From Gnetum montanum (lineage: Eukaryota; Streptophyta; Gnetopsida; Gnetales; Gnetaceae): a stretch of DNA of 64,000 bases. Shown here in pieces: positions 1-11,203 of this stretch. The position numbers were made by a program, and so were the translations under genes. The notes under the pieces were generated by a model. It was not told where the DNA came from, did not search any database, and worked only from the letters and a program-made list of their open reading frames with translations. Numbering within the stretch: the first letter of the stretch is position 1; every line of letters starts with the position of its first letter. The stretch is taken from the NCBI GenBank assembly GCA_015680685.1, contig MNCI01001860.1:154472-218471 (forward strand). Reading direction: 5' to 3'.

Positions 1-210
1 AAAAAGGTAGAACAAGAAATTGAAAAATGAAAAACTGTAAAACAAAAAGTTGTAAAATTAAAGAAACTGAAAAATATTTATTAATCCTATTTTTTATTAA
101 AATGGGGGTTATCCCCCATAATTAAACGGTTGAGGATGACAAGGATTAACAAATGAAAGATGAGGGTCCTTTCATGTTGGAAGTATTGAAACTTGGCCAT
201 ACTTACCCCA

Positions 211-1650
211 TCAGGGTTCACACACTTGATTATAGTAAGCATAGTGGGGCAACTTATGAGATGTGGTTCCCGAATAATCAGTTGACCCACTATGATAATT
301 GAGACAATAAGATGTTATGCAAAGATTGAGACGTTGCCTTCCATGAATGTGTTCATTGGGCCGTATGGTTGTTGGAGTGTTAATTGGTGGCTCTGATGTA
401 GTGACATGAGGCATTGGGTTCAAAGATAAGGGTGCACCACAGTCTTGGACTTGTGCTAAGTTGGAGAATGCACTAGCCTTGGAATTGTGTTGTCCCTTCC
501 TACGGTCATGTTTAAAGAAGGGAAGCTTTTGATGTTGAGGAGGTCTCTCACTGTTGTTGGCAATAGTAGCATAAGCAGCGTTCACGGGTTGTTGTTGTGG
601 TGCAGACACTTCAGGAATAGTTGGTGGCGATGTAGAAGGAGGGAAAGGATGAGAATGTTAAAATTTAGGAGAAGTGTAAGATAGACAAGGTGGTGGTTGT
701 GTTGAGGACATGGGCTGATAGTATTAAGGAGAATAATAATGCGGTGAGATAGAGTATGTTGACCCAATTGGGGGAACAGGATGTTGAACTAGATAAGCAT
801 TTGGATTTAGATGATACGAAGGGTATCTCCAGTTTAGAGATGGCTTCCCCCATGACTGGGTCTATTGCCACTCTGATTAAACATAGTATCTTTGTACGAA
901 CTCTGGGTGTAACATGTTTCCCCAATGCTCATATAGATGTAACAGGATTGGGCATTGACCCTTGGGATGATCATACAGGAAAATGTTGCATTCATATGTA
1001 TGATTGGCCATTGAGCTCTTATTTTCTTCATCCCTTCTTTCCAATTGTCTAATGATATTTTGTCCTACTTCCTGGGTTGTCAAAACTCTATCTCCAATAA
1101 TATCAATATATTCTTCACACTTTTTTTACGTCCATTCCAACATCTTATTAAGCTTTGCCTCAACTTCCTCTAATGATTGTTGTACCAGCAAAGATGGTTC
1201 TTTCCCCTTGTGATAGGTTGATTTCTCCTTTTTATGATCATGGACCTTTGTTAAGTTGAGATTTTGGGCCCGTTGATGTTTTTCAACACTCTCCCATCTA
1301 GCCATTTCTCCTTCCTCTTTTCCTACTCACTTAATAAGCTCTTGGACTTGATGGGTTCATAGTTCGTATAGTTGACCTTAGGCATACATTCCTAGGGTCT
1401 CTCTTGTTTCATCACAAAGCCGATCAATGATATGGTACATTAGCCTTTCCTCAGAGAACTTATGGCCTGGATAGTTGTTTAAAAGTGCATAATATCTTTC
1501 TATGGCCATATCCAAGGGTTCATGGTGTGCTTGTTTCCACTCTTGGATTTGTTTCCTCAAGGCCAACACTCTTGTGTAGGTTTGATATCTTTTGTTAAAG
1601 AGTTCTACCATTGTTGGCCAACATCGTATTGAATTTGGTTTTAACGATCT
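211..1650 (-). pseudogene. Decayed gag of F1-a
   Basis: Minus-strand open stretches at 1378-1611, 877-1083 and 211-609 together resemble the Gag of F1-B. The first carries a Gag core-like segment (LFNKRYQTYTRVLALRKQIQ and, further on, an RETLG motif) that is clearly shared with F1-B near 54430-54655. The second carries the knuckle segment ending in DHPKGQCPI. The third is a proline/glutamine/histidine-rich C-terminal part also found in F1-B. Frames change between segments and stops are present, so it is not translatable as one protein. Known for the family type: Gag forms the particle and binds element RNA. Inferred: this copy is dead. Confidence 0.75.
952..990 (-). other. Gag zinc-knuckle-like motif, one Cys replaced (F1-a)
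   Basis: Minus-strand residues read C-N-I-F-L-Y-D-H-P-K-G-Q-C, that is C-X2-[C to F]-X3-H-X4-C. The same block in F1-B (55089-55127) is a complete C-X2-C-X3-H-X4-C, and F1-c (36149-36187) also keeps the spacing. The spacer is one residue shorter than the usual retroviral CX2CX4HX4C. Confidence 0.6.
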
Positions 1651-1957
1651 ATACCATACTTTTGCTTGGCCAANTTATGCTTTTGTGGATTGGGACGATG
1701 TTTCCTTCATTTATATTTATAAAAAACCCCCAGCTTGGATTGCGTACTCCAATCTTCATTGTCATCTAATTCATTGGTTCTCCAATGAATTTCCTCACTA
1801 GGTATGGCATTATCATAGTCTTGTAGAAGAGGCATGGTTGTGCAACTGTGTGTGAATTCGTATGTGAATTTTTGTAATTATTTCTTCTTAAAAGATATAT
1901 CATTAATTCCTATATAGTGACCTTGTATGATATAACTAATCTAGATAACTAGCATTG

Positions 1958-1975
1958 TTCTCGACAACAGTGCCA
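1958..1975 (-). other. Primer binding site of F1-a, tRNA-Asp type
   Basis: The minus strand reads TGGCACTGTTGTCGAGAA. Against the plant tRNA-Asp complement TGGCGCCGTTGCCGGGGA there are five differences, all G-to-A or C-to-T. It lies one base inside the LTR terminus. Confidence 0.75.
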
Positions 1976-1976
1976 A

Positions 1977-2838
1977 TGATGAGTAGAGAGGTACCCCTAC
2001 ACTCAAGCATACAAATACGAGTGTTACATGTGCGATCCAGTCGAACTCTGCAAATGGACTAGTTGTGGCATCTAGACAATTATCCTTAGATTGCAGTTCG
2101 CTATCTTCCCACCTGGACTAGTATTAGCTTTGTCATGTATGGTTTAGTCCAGAGTGAGGTGTATAATGTGTTTCTATGCTAATGCTACTCCTAAAGATAA
2201 TGGAAAGTAATATTGACTAAGCTAAGAGTGAAAGGATGAGAGAGAATCTAGCTAGCCTAAGTGCGATGAGCATCCGTTCCTCGATTATCCGTACACATCT
2301 TGGACTTCATGCACAACTACCGCTGGGATTACCAAGCACAGATCCTACGTACGCTATTGGGTTACCAAGTAGTCACACTTAAATGCTCATAATCAAGTCG
2401 TACTCATTCCGCATTTAACAAGAGTTTAAGGGTGAGAAGATATTAACTAGGAAAGTAGTAAACAACAATTAATTAATTAAACTAAGTGACTGCTGTAATG
2501 ATGAAGTAATCTCGATCTTTATTGCAGGTCATGTGCATGTGCAAGTATGTCACACTTGAATAAGGATGCCATACAATTACAATCACCACACTACGGGCAT
2601 ACATTGGGAAATAGTTCTAACTCTAAGAAGGAAAAAACTGCAAGAGTTTGGGTAAGGAACTAAGAACTAACTCCTAGAACAAGGAAAGCTACCTCTTATT
2701 TATAGAAATTGAGGCATGCCGCAATATCACGTACGCGATATCACGGCTCATGCGATATCGCGGTTGTGTTATCACAGTGATATCACAACTGTGATATCAC
2801 GACAGTGATATCACAACCAACAAATTCATGACTCATCA
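1977..2838 (-). repeat. 5' LTR of F1-a (862 bp)
   Basis: As read on the plus strand it starts TGATGAG (1977) and ends CTCATCA (2832-2838), the perfect 7-bp terminal inverted repeat of the family. In transcription direction (minus) the U3 has an array of GATATC-containing palindromes (about 2825 to 2715), then a TATA-like TATAAATAAG near 2710-2695, then R/U5 to 1977. Length agrees with the other F1 LTRs (868-878 bp). The 5-bp target repeat cannot be tested because the other end is off-window. Confidence 0.85.
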
Positions 2839-2849
2839 CATACTAAGAA

Positions 2850-3964
2850 GATCATGAGATACATCCATTGGAGGGTTGCCTTTTGAAGGTTAATCATCCA
2901 AGATAAAATCTAAGACATCTTGTGCTTCCATACTTATTATTTTCTCTTCCCCTTTACTTCGTTGCTCTTCCTCCATAGCAACCTTAGCTGCTAATTCCTT
3001 CCTTTTCATTGCAACAAAACTAAAGCCAAAAAATAAAATTAGTAAACATTTTTATCAACAAAATATAATAAAAAGATAAATGTTAAAACCAAAAAAACTA
3101 AAATTCAATTAATATATACATACCATCAACAACTTGACTAGCCTTGTTGACCTTGATTGAGAGTTTCTTAGATGCCTGCTAGTTAGGAGTCGTGACATTT
3201 TCTTCAACTCTTGGCCTTTGTATCCTTTCCTTAGCAGTACCATCTACTTCTACACACGACCTTTCTATCCTTTATGCCTCGTCATGCATAGCACAAGGCT
3301 TCATCCCCATGCTATTAGGGTAATAACCACGTAGACCATTAACATTCTTAGTGGTAACGGATAACGATTCATCTGCATGCTTCATGGATGGGTCTTAGAC
3401 CTGCATTAAGTGAGCAATATATTTAGCCCAAGACTTGGGAAGTTGGAAAACATTAGGCTACCCATTTTCCATCTTTCTTGATCATCCAAAACTCCACAAA
3501 CCTTCTGAGATATGTACTAAAAATGAAAAATGCACATGATACATTGAATCAAGTTTGTTTCGGAGTTTTTATATATCACCCCTTAGACCAATAACCAAAA
3601 AAGTGGCCCAATCAAACCTAGTATCATTAGTCAATACCTTTGTCATAGCCCAAGTTTATTAAACATCTATGGTTTTTTTCAGTGATAATAGCATGGAAAA
3701 AACTCTAGAGTGGAATAGAGGATATAACTCATTTGCCTCAATATCACAATTATGAAAGGATAACGTTGCACCAAGAGGTGATTTGAGCCAAGCCTCCATA
3801 TCTTCTCTAAAGCTATGACCTTTCCTTGCTCTAATGGTCATCTTAACACCATGAGTAGGTACATCGAAGAGATTTTTAAACATTTCTTCATTGTTAAACC
3901 CCAAAATTGATTTAGTTTTTAAATAAGTATCCTTGTAAAATTCATGCATTTCAATCAATTTCAT
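2850..3964 (-). pseudogene. Relic of an intron-containing gene of unknown function, related to the second ORF of F1-B
   Basis: The longest open stretch is 3964 to 3659 (101 codons) and includes the block LFDVPTHGVK and the motif ELYPLFHSRVF. F1-B has matching blocks (LFGRPMDGAR, FLYPLF) near 56080-56260 in the same order. Continuing toward 2850, a segment like LDSMYHVHFSFL matches the F1-B segment before GYLHRFSEF, and a Glu/Lys-rich C-terminal part ends in an acidic tail with DFILDD. A likely spliceosomal intron lies at 3123-3020 (minus strand GTATG...CTTTAG, 104 bp). Several stops make it a pseudogene. The block order recalls plant transposon-associated or plant-mobile-domain proteins, but the family is not established. 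It lies just upstream of the F1-a LTR with no polypurine tract between them. Confidence 0.5.
3020..3123 (-). other. Probable GT-AG intron in the relic gene
   Basis: Read on the minus strand, GATG|GTATGTATAT opens the intron and a T-rich tract ending GGCTTTAG closes it. The flanks can be read as a Lys/Val-rich segment before and an Ala/Lys/Glu-rich segment after. Its AT content is higher than the flanks. Confidence 0.5.
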
Positions 3965-4599
3965 TTTGTATTATATATTAATTGTTTGTTTAATGTCTAT
4001 TTTAGTTTATTGTATTGCAAGTTATAGCTAATATAATTGTAGTGTGATTATGGGTAGTTTTTATATTGGTTAGTTTAATTAAGATCATTGGTGTTAATTA
4101 TAGTTGTATGTGAAACTTAGTCTTTTGAGTTTTTACATCCCCATGTGTTGCTTAAATTCATTTTATTACAATAAGGCTAAGATAATGATGGTGATATACT
4201 TTAATATCATTAGTATATACATTTGTCATATTCAATAGATGTATAAAGCCTGGATGAATAATATTTCAATTCTATCGTACTATATGTTAGCATGGTTTCG
4301 CTTACACTCTATACGAAAACACCCTTGCACTCCATCGATTTTGTTAACCTATTGTTTAATTTCTCAAATTCTAAAATATTATTAAGATCATTGTAACTGC
4401 AACATCCGCAACTTCTGGAGGCTGGCCCACGACTCTGTCACGTAAGACTTGGCAGATCTAGCACAAATTTCCCAAGACTATGCAGACAAATCTATGACAC
4501 GTACGCCTTGCCGGCTGCTTTGACGTGGATTCCAATAATACGTTGCACAATCTCAAACAAGTCTTCTCCCACGCACCAGTTTGGAATCACAGTGCACAG
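3965..4599. other. No gene seen
   Basis: AT-rich until about 4390, then a rise in GC (4400-4600) leading into the glyoxal oxidase fragment. The GC-richer part may be the captured or original 5' flank of that gene. No TATA box is convincing. Confidence 0.4.
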
Positions 4600-4605
4600 C
4601 AGCAA

Positions 4606-4990
4606 TGTCCGCCATGGCCAGAACCACAACGATGACAGTGGACACTGTTGCTGCACAAAAGCTCAACGTTTCCAGCGCTGGCTATTGTGCTTGTAGCGAC
4701 GATAATTTCTTCAACGACGTTCATCAAATCTGTTGAGGCGGAGTAGACGTGCGCCGATTGGCAGCTTTTCACGGCCAACGTGGGGGTATCAACCATGGAA
4801 CTGGTGCTGATGCCAAACGACAAAATCATCATCTTGGACTACACCTACTTGGGCAGCACCTCCAATATCAATCTTGCCAAGGACCGGCCCTGCGTCCAGG
4901 GCGTGGACGCCTTCAATCCCAGCATGTCCATTAAGGAAGACTACTGGGCTCACTCCGCCCATCGACATGCCATTCCTGCATGGAACCTGA
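4606..4990 (+). pseudogene. Glyoxal oxidase (GLOX-like) N-terminal fragment
   Basis: In the frame of position 4681, a hydrophobic stretch typical of a secretion signal (AIVLVATIISSTTF) is followed by SVEAE, an in-frame TAG at 4744-4746, and then ADWQLFTANVGVSTMELVLM. This matches the start of plant glyoxal oxidases: a short W-x-L-L segment, then GVS-MHM-like and NDK-hh-hD motifs. It continues with LDYTYLGSTSNINLA and ends with [10 protein letters not shown], equivalent to the D-x-x-AHS block. Plant GLOX enzymes are secreted copper-radical aldehyde oxidases of about 550 residues; only the first 110 or so are here and no copper ligand is reached. The first codons are out of frame with the signal segment. 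It runs straight into a cytochrome P450 fragment. Pseudogene is nearly certain; the GLOX assignment is fairly strong. Confidence 0.65.
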
Positions 4991-5440
4991 CATTGCCAAG
5001 CTGTCGTACCTCCAGGCGGTGATCAAGAAATTTCTACGTCTGAATATGGCAATCCCGCTTTTAGTACCTCACATGAACCTCAAAAAGGCCAAGCTTGGTG
5101 GCTACGACATCCCTGCAAAGAGCAAGATCCTCATGAATGCCTGGTATTTGGCAAACAATCCTGACTAGAGGAATATGTCTCATGTTTTCAATCCTGATCG
5201 TTTTCTGGCCATGGGAAAAATCGAGGCTAGCGGCAACGATTTCAAGTTCTACCATTTGGTGTGTGCTAGCATAGTTGCCCGGGGATTATTCTGGCTCTGC
5301 CCATTCTATCGCTCGCGACAGGGAAGTTGCTGCAGAAGTTCGATCTACTACCTTTGCCAGGAATGGATAAGGTGGATATCTATGAAAAGGGGAGGCACTT
5401 CTCCATGATTTTGAAAACACGCAAGTGCACCGTTGTTTGT
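4980..5440 (+). pseudogene. Cinnamate 4-hydroxylase (CYP73A) C-terminal fragment, broken
   Basis: The frame from 4980 shows [32 protein letters not shown] and [16 protein letters not shown], which are diagnostic of cinnamate 4-hydroxylase (phenylpropanoid pathway, ER-bound P450 that para-hydroxylates cinnamate). It covers only about the last 150 of the usual 505 residues. Breaks: the ExxR glutamate is Lys (KFLR); TAG at 5166-5168; a frame change near 5250; TAG at 5267-5269 inside the haem loop. In the shifted frame the loop reads PFGVC, stop, HSCPG, so the haem cysteine codon (TGC 5276-5278) survives. The C-terminus (IILALPILSLATGKLL, then YEKGRHFSMIL) follows in the same frame. No introns remain. 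Being fused to a GLOX fragment, it is best explained as captured gene pieces or two abutting relics. Confidence 0.85.
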
Positions 5441-5799
5441 GGATCACCAATATTGATGTCTATTAAAATTAGGATTTGAGGAGGCTGTCGGCAGTGTTGT
5501 TGTTGTGGAGGAGAGTGAGGCGGCGTAACAGATTTTGGGATTGTGTGGTGTAGCAGGGGTCTTTTACTTACAGTGTGGCAACCTTACATGCCATTGTGGC
5601 AAGGTCAAACTTCCAAAGAATCCAAACTCCGAATGGGGCATGCGACATCTCTACCATTATGTGGTTTAACATGTAATAAGATTTTCTCCACCACTTCCCA
5701 AGATTTTGTATTAATCAAAAATATCGATACCAACTTAGTACTACCCTGGATTGGCACTTTATCAATCCATTTTTAATTTATTTATTTTTGAAATATTGT
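5441..5799 (+). other. No gene seen
   Basis: Moderate GC to about 5660, falling into AT-rich DNA. No recognised motif. An open stretch at 5543-5776 has no similarity I recognise. Confidence 0.4.
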
Positions 5800-6148
5800 G
5801 GGGAATAAATAATACATTTTATTAGGGGGGAAAGCATAGAAAAGATTCTATTGAGAGGATTAAAGAGGAGAAGGAATTGATACCCAATGAATTTCACATC
5901 AAGTTGAGATTAATTGTTTGTGTAATTCATATTGAAGATCTGTTGAGCCTTGTGACAATTCTTGGAGTCCATCGTCTAATGGTCAAAATTTCTCCATTGT
6001 GAAGACAACAAGGTAGAATTGCAATTCAAGCAAAGTCTCCCTTGNGAATGCAACACATGGGTTAGTCATAAATGAGGTGATAATATCTACAACAGAAAGA
6101 AAAATACATTTTAAAGGTATCAAGCACCGAATTTTGCTTGGCTCGTCA
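5800..6148 (+). repeat. 3' part of a 5' LTR, Ty3/gypsy-type element
   Basis: The segment ends GGCTCGTCA at 6148, immediately before a strong tRNA-Asp primer site. The LTR start could not be located, so the left limit is approximate. An N base lies at 6046. Confidence 0.5.
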
Positions 6149-6151
6149 ATT

Positions 6152-6169
6152 TGGCACCGTTGTCGGGGA
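6152..6169 (+). other. Primer binding site, tRNA-Asp type
   Basis: TGGCACCGTTGTCGGGGA differs from TGGCGCCGTTGCCGGGGA by one G-to-A and one C-to-T. Athila and Tat lineages of plant Ty3/gypsy elements use this site. Confidence 0.8.
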
Positions 6170-6995
6170 GGTTGACAGAGTCAATCTTTATTAAGAGTTT
6201 TGTATGTTTTAATTTCATTTTATAATTTCATATTACAGTACATTTTATTTTATTTCATTTATTTTATTTTATGTTTCTTTTATTTAAGTAATTTTAGAAA
6301 AGGTTTCTTTTCCTAGTTTTTCTTACATTAAAAAATCCAAAAATAAGGAAAAATCTCAAGAATTAGTTCCTCTTATCATACAACTAGCTGAAATTATTTA
6401 AAAATTTGTAATTAAAGTTACGATAGTAGAAGTTATTAAATCAATTTTCTTAGAAATGGTAGCCCATAAATGTGCCAACGAAGACTTCTCTTGTTAAATG
6501 AAACCAACAAAGTGACCAAGGAAACCAACACAAATTCAACCTTCTAGGAGCACTCTTAGCCTTTATAAACATACAAAAGTCACTCAAAAACAAGGCCATG
6601 AGGAAGCAATACAATCAAGATCTACTTTTTCTTCCCCTTTGACAACACAAAATCCCAAATAAAAAACACAAAATTTTTCCATATCTATTAATCCTCTATT
6701 TGATATTCCAACTACAACCATGAGTTCAACTACCAAGGCAAGGTCTCAAAATCTAAATACTACCCAAATCCTATAGTAATCTGAATAGTAATCTCTATTT
6801 ACACAATGGGATCATCTTCACATCATACACCTTCCTCATTTTCCTTAGGTTCAATTCCTTTCTCCTTTGATAATTTGAGTTTCAATGTTCCAATTGTCCA
6901 ACCTTACCTAGGACAAACCCTTGGGGAGTTATTGAATCAAGGTTGTACAGGCTACAAACAAGGTTTGATCATTTGACACCAATCCTCCTCTATGC
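6170..6995 (+). mobile_element. Leader and decayed 5' coding part of the gypsy-type element
   Basis: AT-rich leader (6170-6460), then frame-broken sequence rich in Ser/Thr/Pro/Gln codons as in the N-terminal region of Tat-type Gag. It stops near 6995, where the base composition changes. Whether the pol at 15700-19070 belongs to the same element is possible but unproven: about 8.7 kb of unrelated sequence lies between. Confidence 0.4.
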
Positions 6996-7724
6996 ACCTT
7001 AAACCTATAAATTAAAACATAAAATTAGTTAAGAAAATAGCCTTAAAATTAAAACAAACATGTGGAGTTAAGACAACGTTTTCCCTTCCAGGATGTAGAC
7101 ATTTCCAAGAGGATTTTGGAATAAAGTAATCAATGTCTAATCCATCATCAAGGTATTGTTTGTATTGTATTGAGAATAGATTGCTCATATTGTATTGCAA
7201 GGTATTGTATTGTATTGTTGAACCCTTGTAGAGAAAGAACTCTCATTGTGCTCTAATTCTATCTAAGTTTTGCGATCATTGAACATATACTTAAGGATGT
7301 AATTAGAAGACCTTGCCAAGTATTCGTGATCACAGCTACAATATCCATGACCAAGTATGATCCCATTATCACACTAAAATGTTGTAGTACATATATCAAG
7401 AACTCTTTGGTACCAAGTCTAAACCATGCATGGGTGTGCTCATTAATGGTTACATCAAACATTAAAATGTTCTGGGAAGCCATTTCAGTAAAGTACAAAA
7501 TGCCTGCCATTTCCACAACAACCAAAATTGGTTTTAGTAGAACCTTGCACACAACAAAAATATGTAATTGTTAAAACATAAAACCTTTAACAAATAAAAA
7601 TAAATAAAATCAATTAAAATAGCCTCAAGAGTGGTAGTGTTGACATAGAAACACAAAACAAAAAAAATAGTCAAGCATATCAACACAATTACAATTGCAA
7701 TTCAAATCAAAATTAGGCCTTCGC

Positions 7725-7915
7725 ACAAATATTTGACATGACAAAAAATCAAATTTGATATTTAAATAATGCTTGACATAGAAATAATTCAATTTGTCAT
7801 CTTTTCAACTAATTGACACAAAACTAAGATAGTTAATACCTTGAAAAATCAAGTTTGACATTTTGTCAAATACTTGACATGCAATGCATTTCTACAAATA
7901 GCTGACATAAGATCA
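7725..7915. repeat. Cluster of TTGACAT / TGTCAA words
   Basis: ATTTGACATG, GCTTGACATA, TTTGTCATC, AATTGACAC, GTTTGACAT, TTGTCAAATA, ACTTGACATG and GCTGACAT occur within about 190 bases. Confidence 0.45.
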
Positions 7916-8669
7916 AGTTTTTACAAAAATAGGTGGCCAAGATTGATAGCGCAAGAGCTTGATGGGTAGAAAATTTCCAAAAACAATGGTCAAAGAGCTC
8001 ATACAGTGTCATACTCTAAAGATATGGGATCAATGAAGAAACATAAGATTTTGTGACTCTAAAAGCCTATACGCTACCATTCTTTCCAATAAGAAAAACT
8101 TCAAAGTACCCTATACAATATACAATATTCCATCAGTCTAGGGAGGGTCATACCCTACTCTTGCAGAGTCTAAGCATTCACACACTGATAACAAGAGTAG
8201 AAAAAAATTCAAAATATTCAATCAAAGCCCTAAGCACTCAAATGCTATAATAATTTATCATTAAACATTTGAAGCTCTACATTCCAAGCAAAAATGTGAT
8301 CAACATAGGTCCTAGTTCTAGAAAAAAATATTAAAAAGTTATTTTGAAGTATAAATGAAATGAACATTACTAGAACAACCCAGGATTTACCCAAATGTTG
8401 ACATACAAATTCAATGAACTTTCATTAAAAAAAACCTTAATTAACTAGAATTTGAGCATGGAAAAACTATAAGTGTAGTAATTTAATTTAGAAAAATGAA
8501 AAACATTGTCTTAAATATGAAAAGAAAAACCCAAAACCCTACTAGTATAGGGAAAATTTTACAAGAAAACCTTAGTTTTTTTTTATCAGAAAACCTTAAT
8601 TTAACACAAATTGACTAGAAAAAAACCTGGGAAAAAATCCATTTTTTTAAAAAATCATTTTAGGCCATA

Positions 8670-8918
8670 GATACAATGAACATAATCATTTTGCTCTGAG
8701 ATTGACATCTAAGATCTCATATGCTACGAAAACTAGTTTAAAAAGTTATCATATGGATTCCATAGCTCCCTACCCAAGGTGCCAAGAGTAAAAATCATCG
8801 TAGTAGCATGATTATATTTGGTACGATGCTCAATTCTTCCAAGTCACCAAGTTACTAAAATGTTGCTAACCCATCATCATTAATCATAGTAGAGTAATTG
8901 GTAGACTATGGTTCATTG
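8670..8918 (+). repeat. 245-bp direct repeat, copy 1
   Basis: Matches 10098-10343 almost base for base, from CTGAGATT-ACATCTAAGATC to GTAATTGGTAGACTATGGTTC, with a handful of substitutions. Confidence 0.8.
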
Positions 8919-9614
8919 TATCTATGCCACAAATAATTAATGAGAAAAAACCATACTTTGTAGTTAACTAACCTTGGAAAAAAGAAAAAAATTATAAAAA
9001 AAATACAAGCATGGCCTTGAACTTTTCTACATTGCATTTACCTTTCCCAAAGGTCAATAAAATTGATCATATGTGACCAAACCCCACCAACATTATTAAT
9101 TGTGCATAGAAAAAATGATAAATGACAAAACACAGCCAAAGTAAGCCACAATGCTACATACTAGGCTAAGAAAAATCTAAATCTATACCATAAAAAATAT
9201 AAAAAATCCAATTTCACCCCTAATATGGTCACAAAGTCCTACACAATTAATCTATGTAGTTAAAATTCAAAATCCTATCATACATAGGCCAAAAAAATCA
9301 AGAACATTGTGTAGAAAACAAAAGAAAATGTAGAGAAAACTAGTACTTGGAAGTCACTAACAAAGATCCTTCTCCTATAGATTGGTTAGAAAGCCTTGAT
9401 ACAATCCTTATAGCCTCCTCTACCTCTTCTAGTCCTAGATTTCAACTTGCTGATCCATTCCTTTTCTTCATAGTCACCAAATCTCATAAGTTCTACCTTT
9501 GAATACTACAAGGCGAAGCCTAAATTTCCTAGGTTTGTTCTAATATGCTAAGAATAGGAGGTGGTAAATTCCAAATTAGCTTACATACACTATGCAAATG
9601 GAGTTTATGATTCC

Positions 9615-10100
9615 AAGTTTAGCTCTCACACATTGTACTAGTGAAATCAAAAATGAAATTAGGTTCATAATCTAAGGCTTGGTGCTAAAATCTTCTTTTC
9701 AGCTTATATACATTGAGCATAAATGCCTAAACAAGCTAAGGACTACCTCAAACACATTGGGGATGAGAAATATAAAATGAAATTAGATCCATATGCTAGC
9801 TTTTGGTGAAAGATTTGATTTTTCTAGTCCACATGCTATCAATATGGTCAAATTTTGGTAATAGGTCAGCCCAACATACCATAAGCAAAAATACCTAAGG
9901 TTCCACATGTTGGGCTAATGAAATTAACTATGAAATTGAGATCATATGCTAACTTATCTTATAAAATTAATTTTTATCATCCCACACACTACCCATCCAG
10001 CTCCTACAAACTACCTAATGGGCTCCATAAAGCCTAGAAAAAATCACTAAGGATTTCACATGTTGTGGGTGTGAAATTGACTAGGAAATTAACCTCATAT
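9615..10100 (+). repeat. Degenerate tandem array, about 130-150 bp unit, four units
   Basis: A conserved block of the form CACATGTTG..GTGAAATTAA....GAAATTAG..TCATATGCTA recurs near 9622, 9749, 9899 and 10051, spaced 127, 150 and 152 bases. Confidence 0.55.
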
Positions 10101-10343
10101 GTTGCATTTTGGTCTGAGATTAACATCTAAGATCTCATACACTATGAAAACTAGTTTAAAAAGTTATCATATGCATTCCATAGCTCCCTACCCAAGGTGC
10201 CAAGAGTAAAAAACAATACAGTAGCATGATTATATTTGGTACGATGCTCAATTCTTCAAAGTCACCAAGTTACTAAAATGTTGCTAACCCATCCTCATTA
10301 ATCATAGTAGAGTAATTGGTAAACTATGGTTCTTGATGATCAC
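10098..10343 (+). repeat. 245-bp direct repeat, copy 2
   Basis: Second copy of 8670-8918. It ends at the boundary with the CCR4-like pseudogene. Confidence 0.8.
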
Positions 10344-11141
10344 TATCCATCAACATCATCTGTTCCTAAATTCTAGAGTTTGATCTATCTATTGAAGATT
10401 CAAAGTAAGCAAAATATGCACTAGACAATGGAATCTTATGTGTTATTGATGGAAACATCTTCTTCAAATTAGGTTCATCTACCAGGGATTCTTTTACACA
10501 TTCATGTTTCAAGAATTGATAAACAGTACTTCCAACTTTTGCATTGAAGTTCCCACAAAGAATAAATGGAACTAGACTTAGGAATAACTTATTCTTCAAA
10601 CATTCTTCTATTTTTTTAATTAAGTATGCTTCTTAACATAGTCTAACATCTGAACATGTTTATTTGACAATTAAATGTGTGTTAACTATGCATACAAACC
10701 TTTCTACTAAATGGATTTTTAGAATCAATGCCAAATATATGTGATTTTTCCAAAATGTTGACTGTTCCTTTTTTTCCATTATTTGAATTTTTGTAATTTC
10801 AAAAATCATATTTTCTAAACTTCATTCAAATATTTGTACCAATTTAAAATTGATTTCTTTATAAAGAATCATGCACCCATCCATGTTGTGGTTTCTACAA
10901 TAGGCTAATCTATATGGCTCAAAGGAAGAACTTCCATAAGAATCTTTTTACTTGTAAATACCTCTGTATCCCATCTTTTCCAAGTTTGGTTGGAATTGGT
11001 ATAGAAACTCCCATGGCAAGACTTCTTGTAGGCACAAGACATTAGCATCTATATCTTCTAACTCTATTAAGATGTGTGGATATCGATATTCATGCCAATC
11101 CAAGGCCCATGATGAACATAGTAGATGTTGTTTCTTACTCA

Positions 11142-11146
11142 CTAGG
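11142..11146 (+). other. Target site duplication CTAGG (left)
   Basis: Identical to 12003-12007; the pair brackets the F1-b LTR. Confidence 0.85.
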
Positions 11147-11203
11147 TGATGAGATGCGGTTCGCACAGGCCGTGATATCGCGTACGCAATATCGCATCCT
11201 TCC

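Larger units (their letters stand above)
1..2838 (-). mobile_element. F1-a: 5' part of a Gag-only LTR retrotransposon, truncated by the window edge
   Basis: On the minus strand the order is LTR (2838 to 1977), tRNA-Asp-type primer site (1975-1958), then a decayed gag (about 1650 to 210). Left of gag the sequence passes directly into AT-rich non-coding DNA (1-86) that resembles the segment near 62030 in F1-e. No protease, reverse transcriptase or integrase is seen between gag and this 3' segment, so the family looks non-autonomous (TR-GAG-like). The 3' LTR lies outside the window. Family membership rests on LTR, primer site and Gag matching five other copies in this window. Confidence 0.8.
7000..10343. 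other. AT-rich repeat region without a recognisable gene
   Basis: Many homopolymeric A runs and no long ORF. It contains a cluster of TTGACAT words (7725-7915), a degenerate tandem array (9615-10100) and one copy each, near its middle and right end, of a 245-bp direct repeat. Confidence 0.5.

Noticed and set aside
4749-4934. Plus-strand ORF rich in Gly/His/Gln overlapping the GLOX fragment
   Set aside because: A shadow frame; the glyoxal oxidase reading in another frame explains the base composition.
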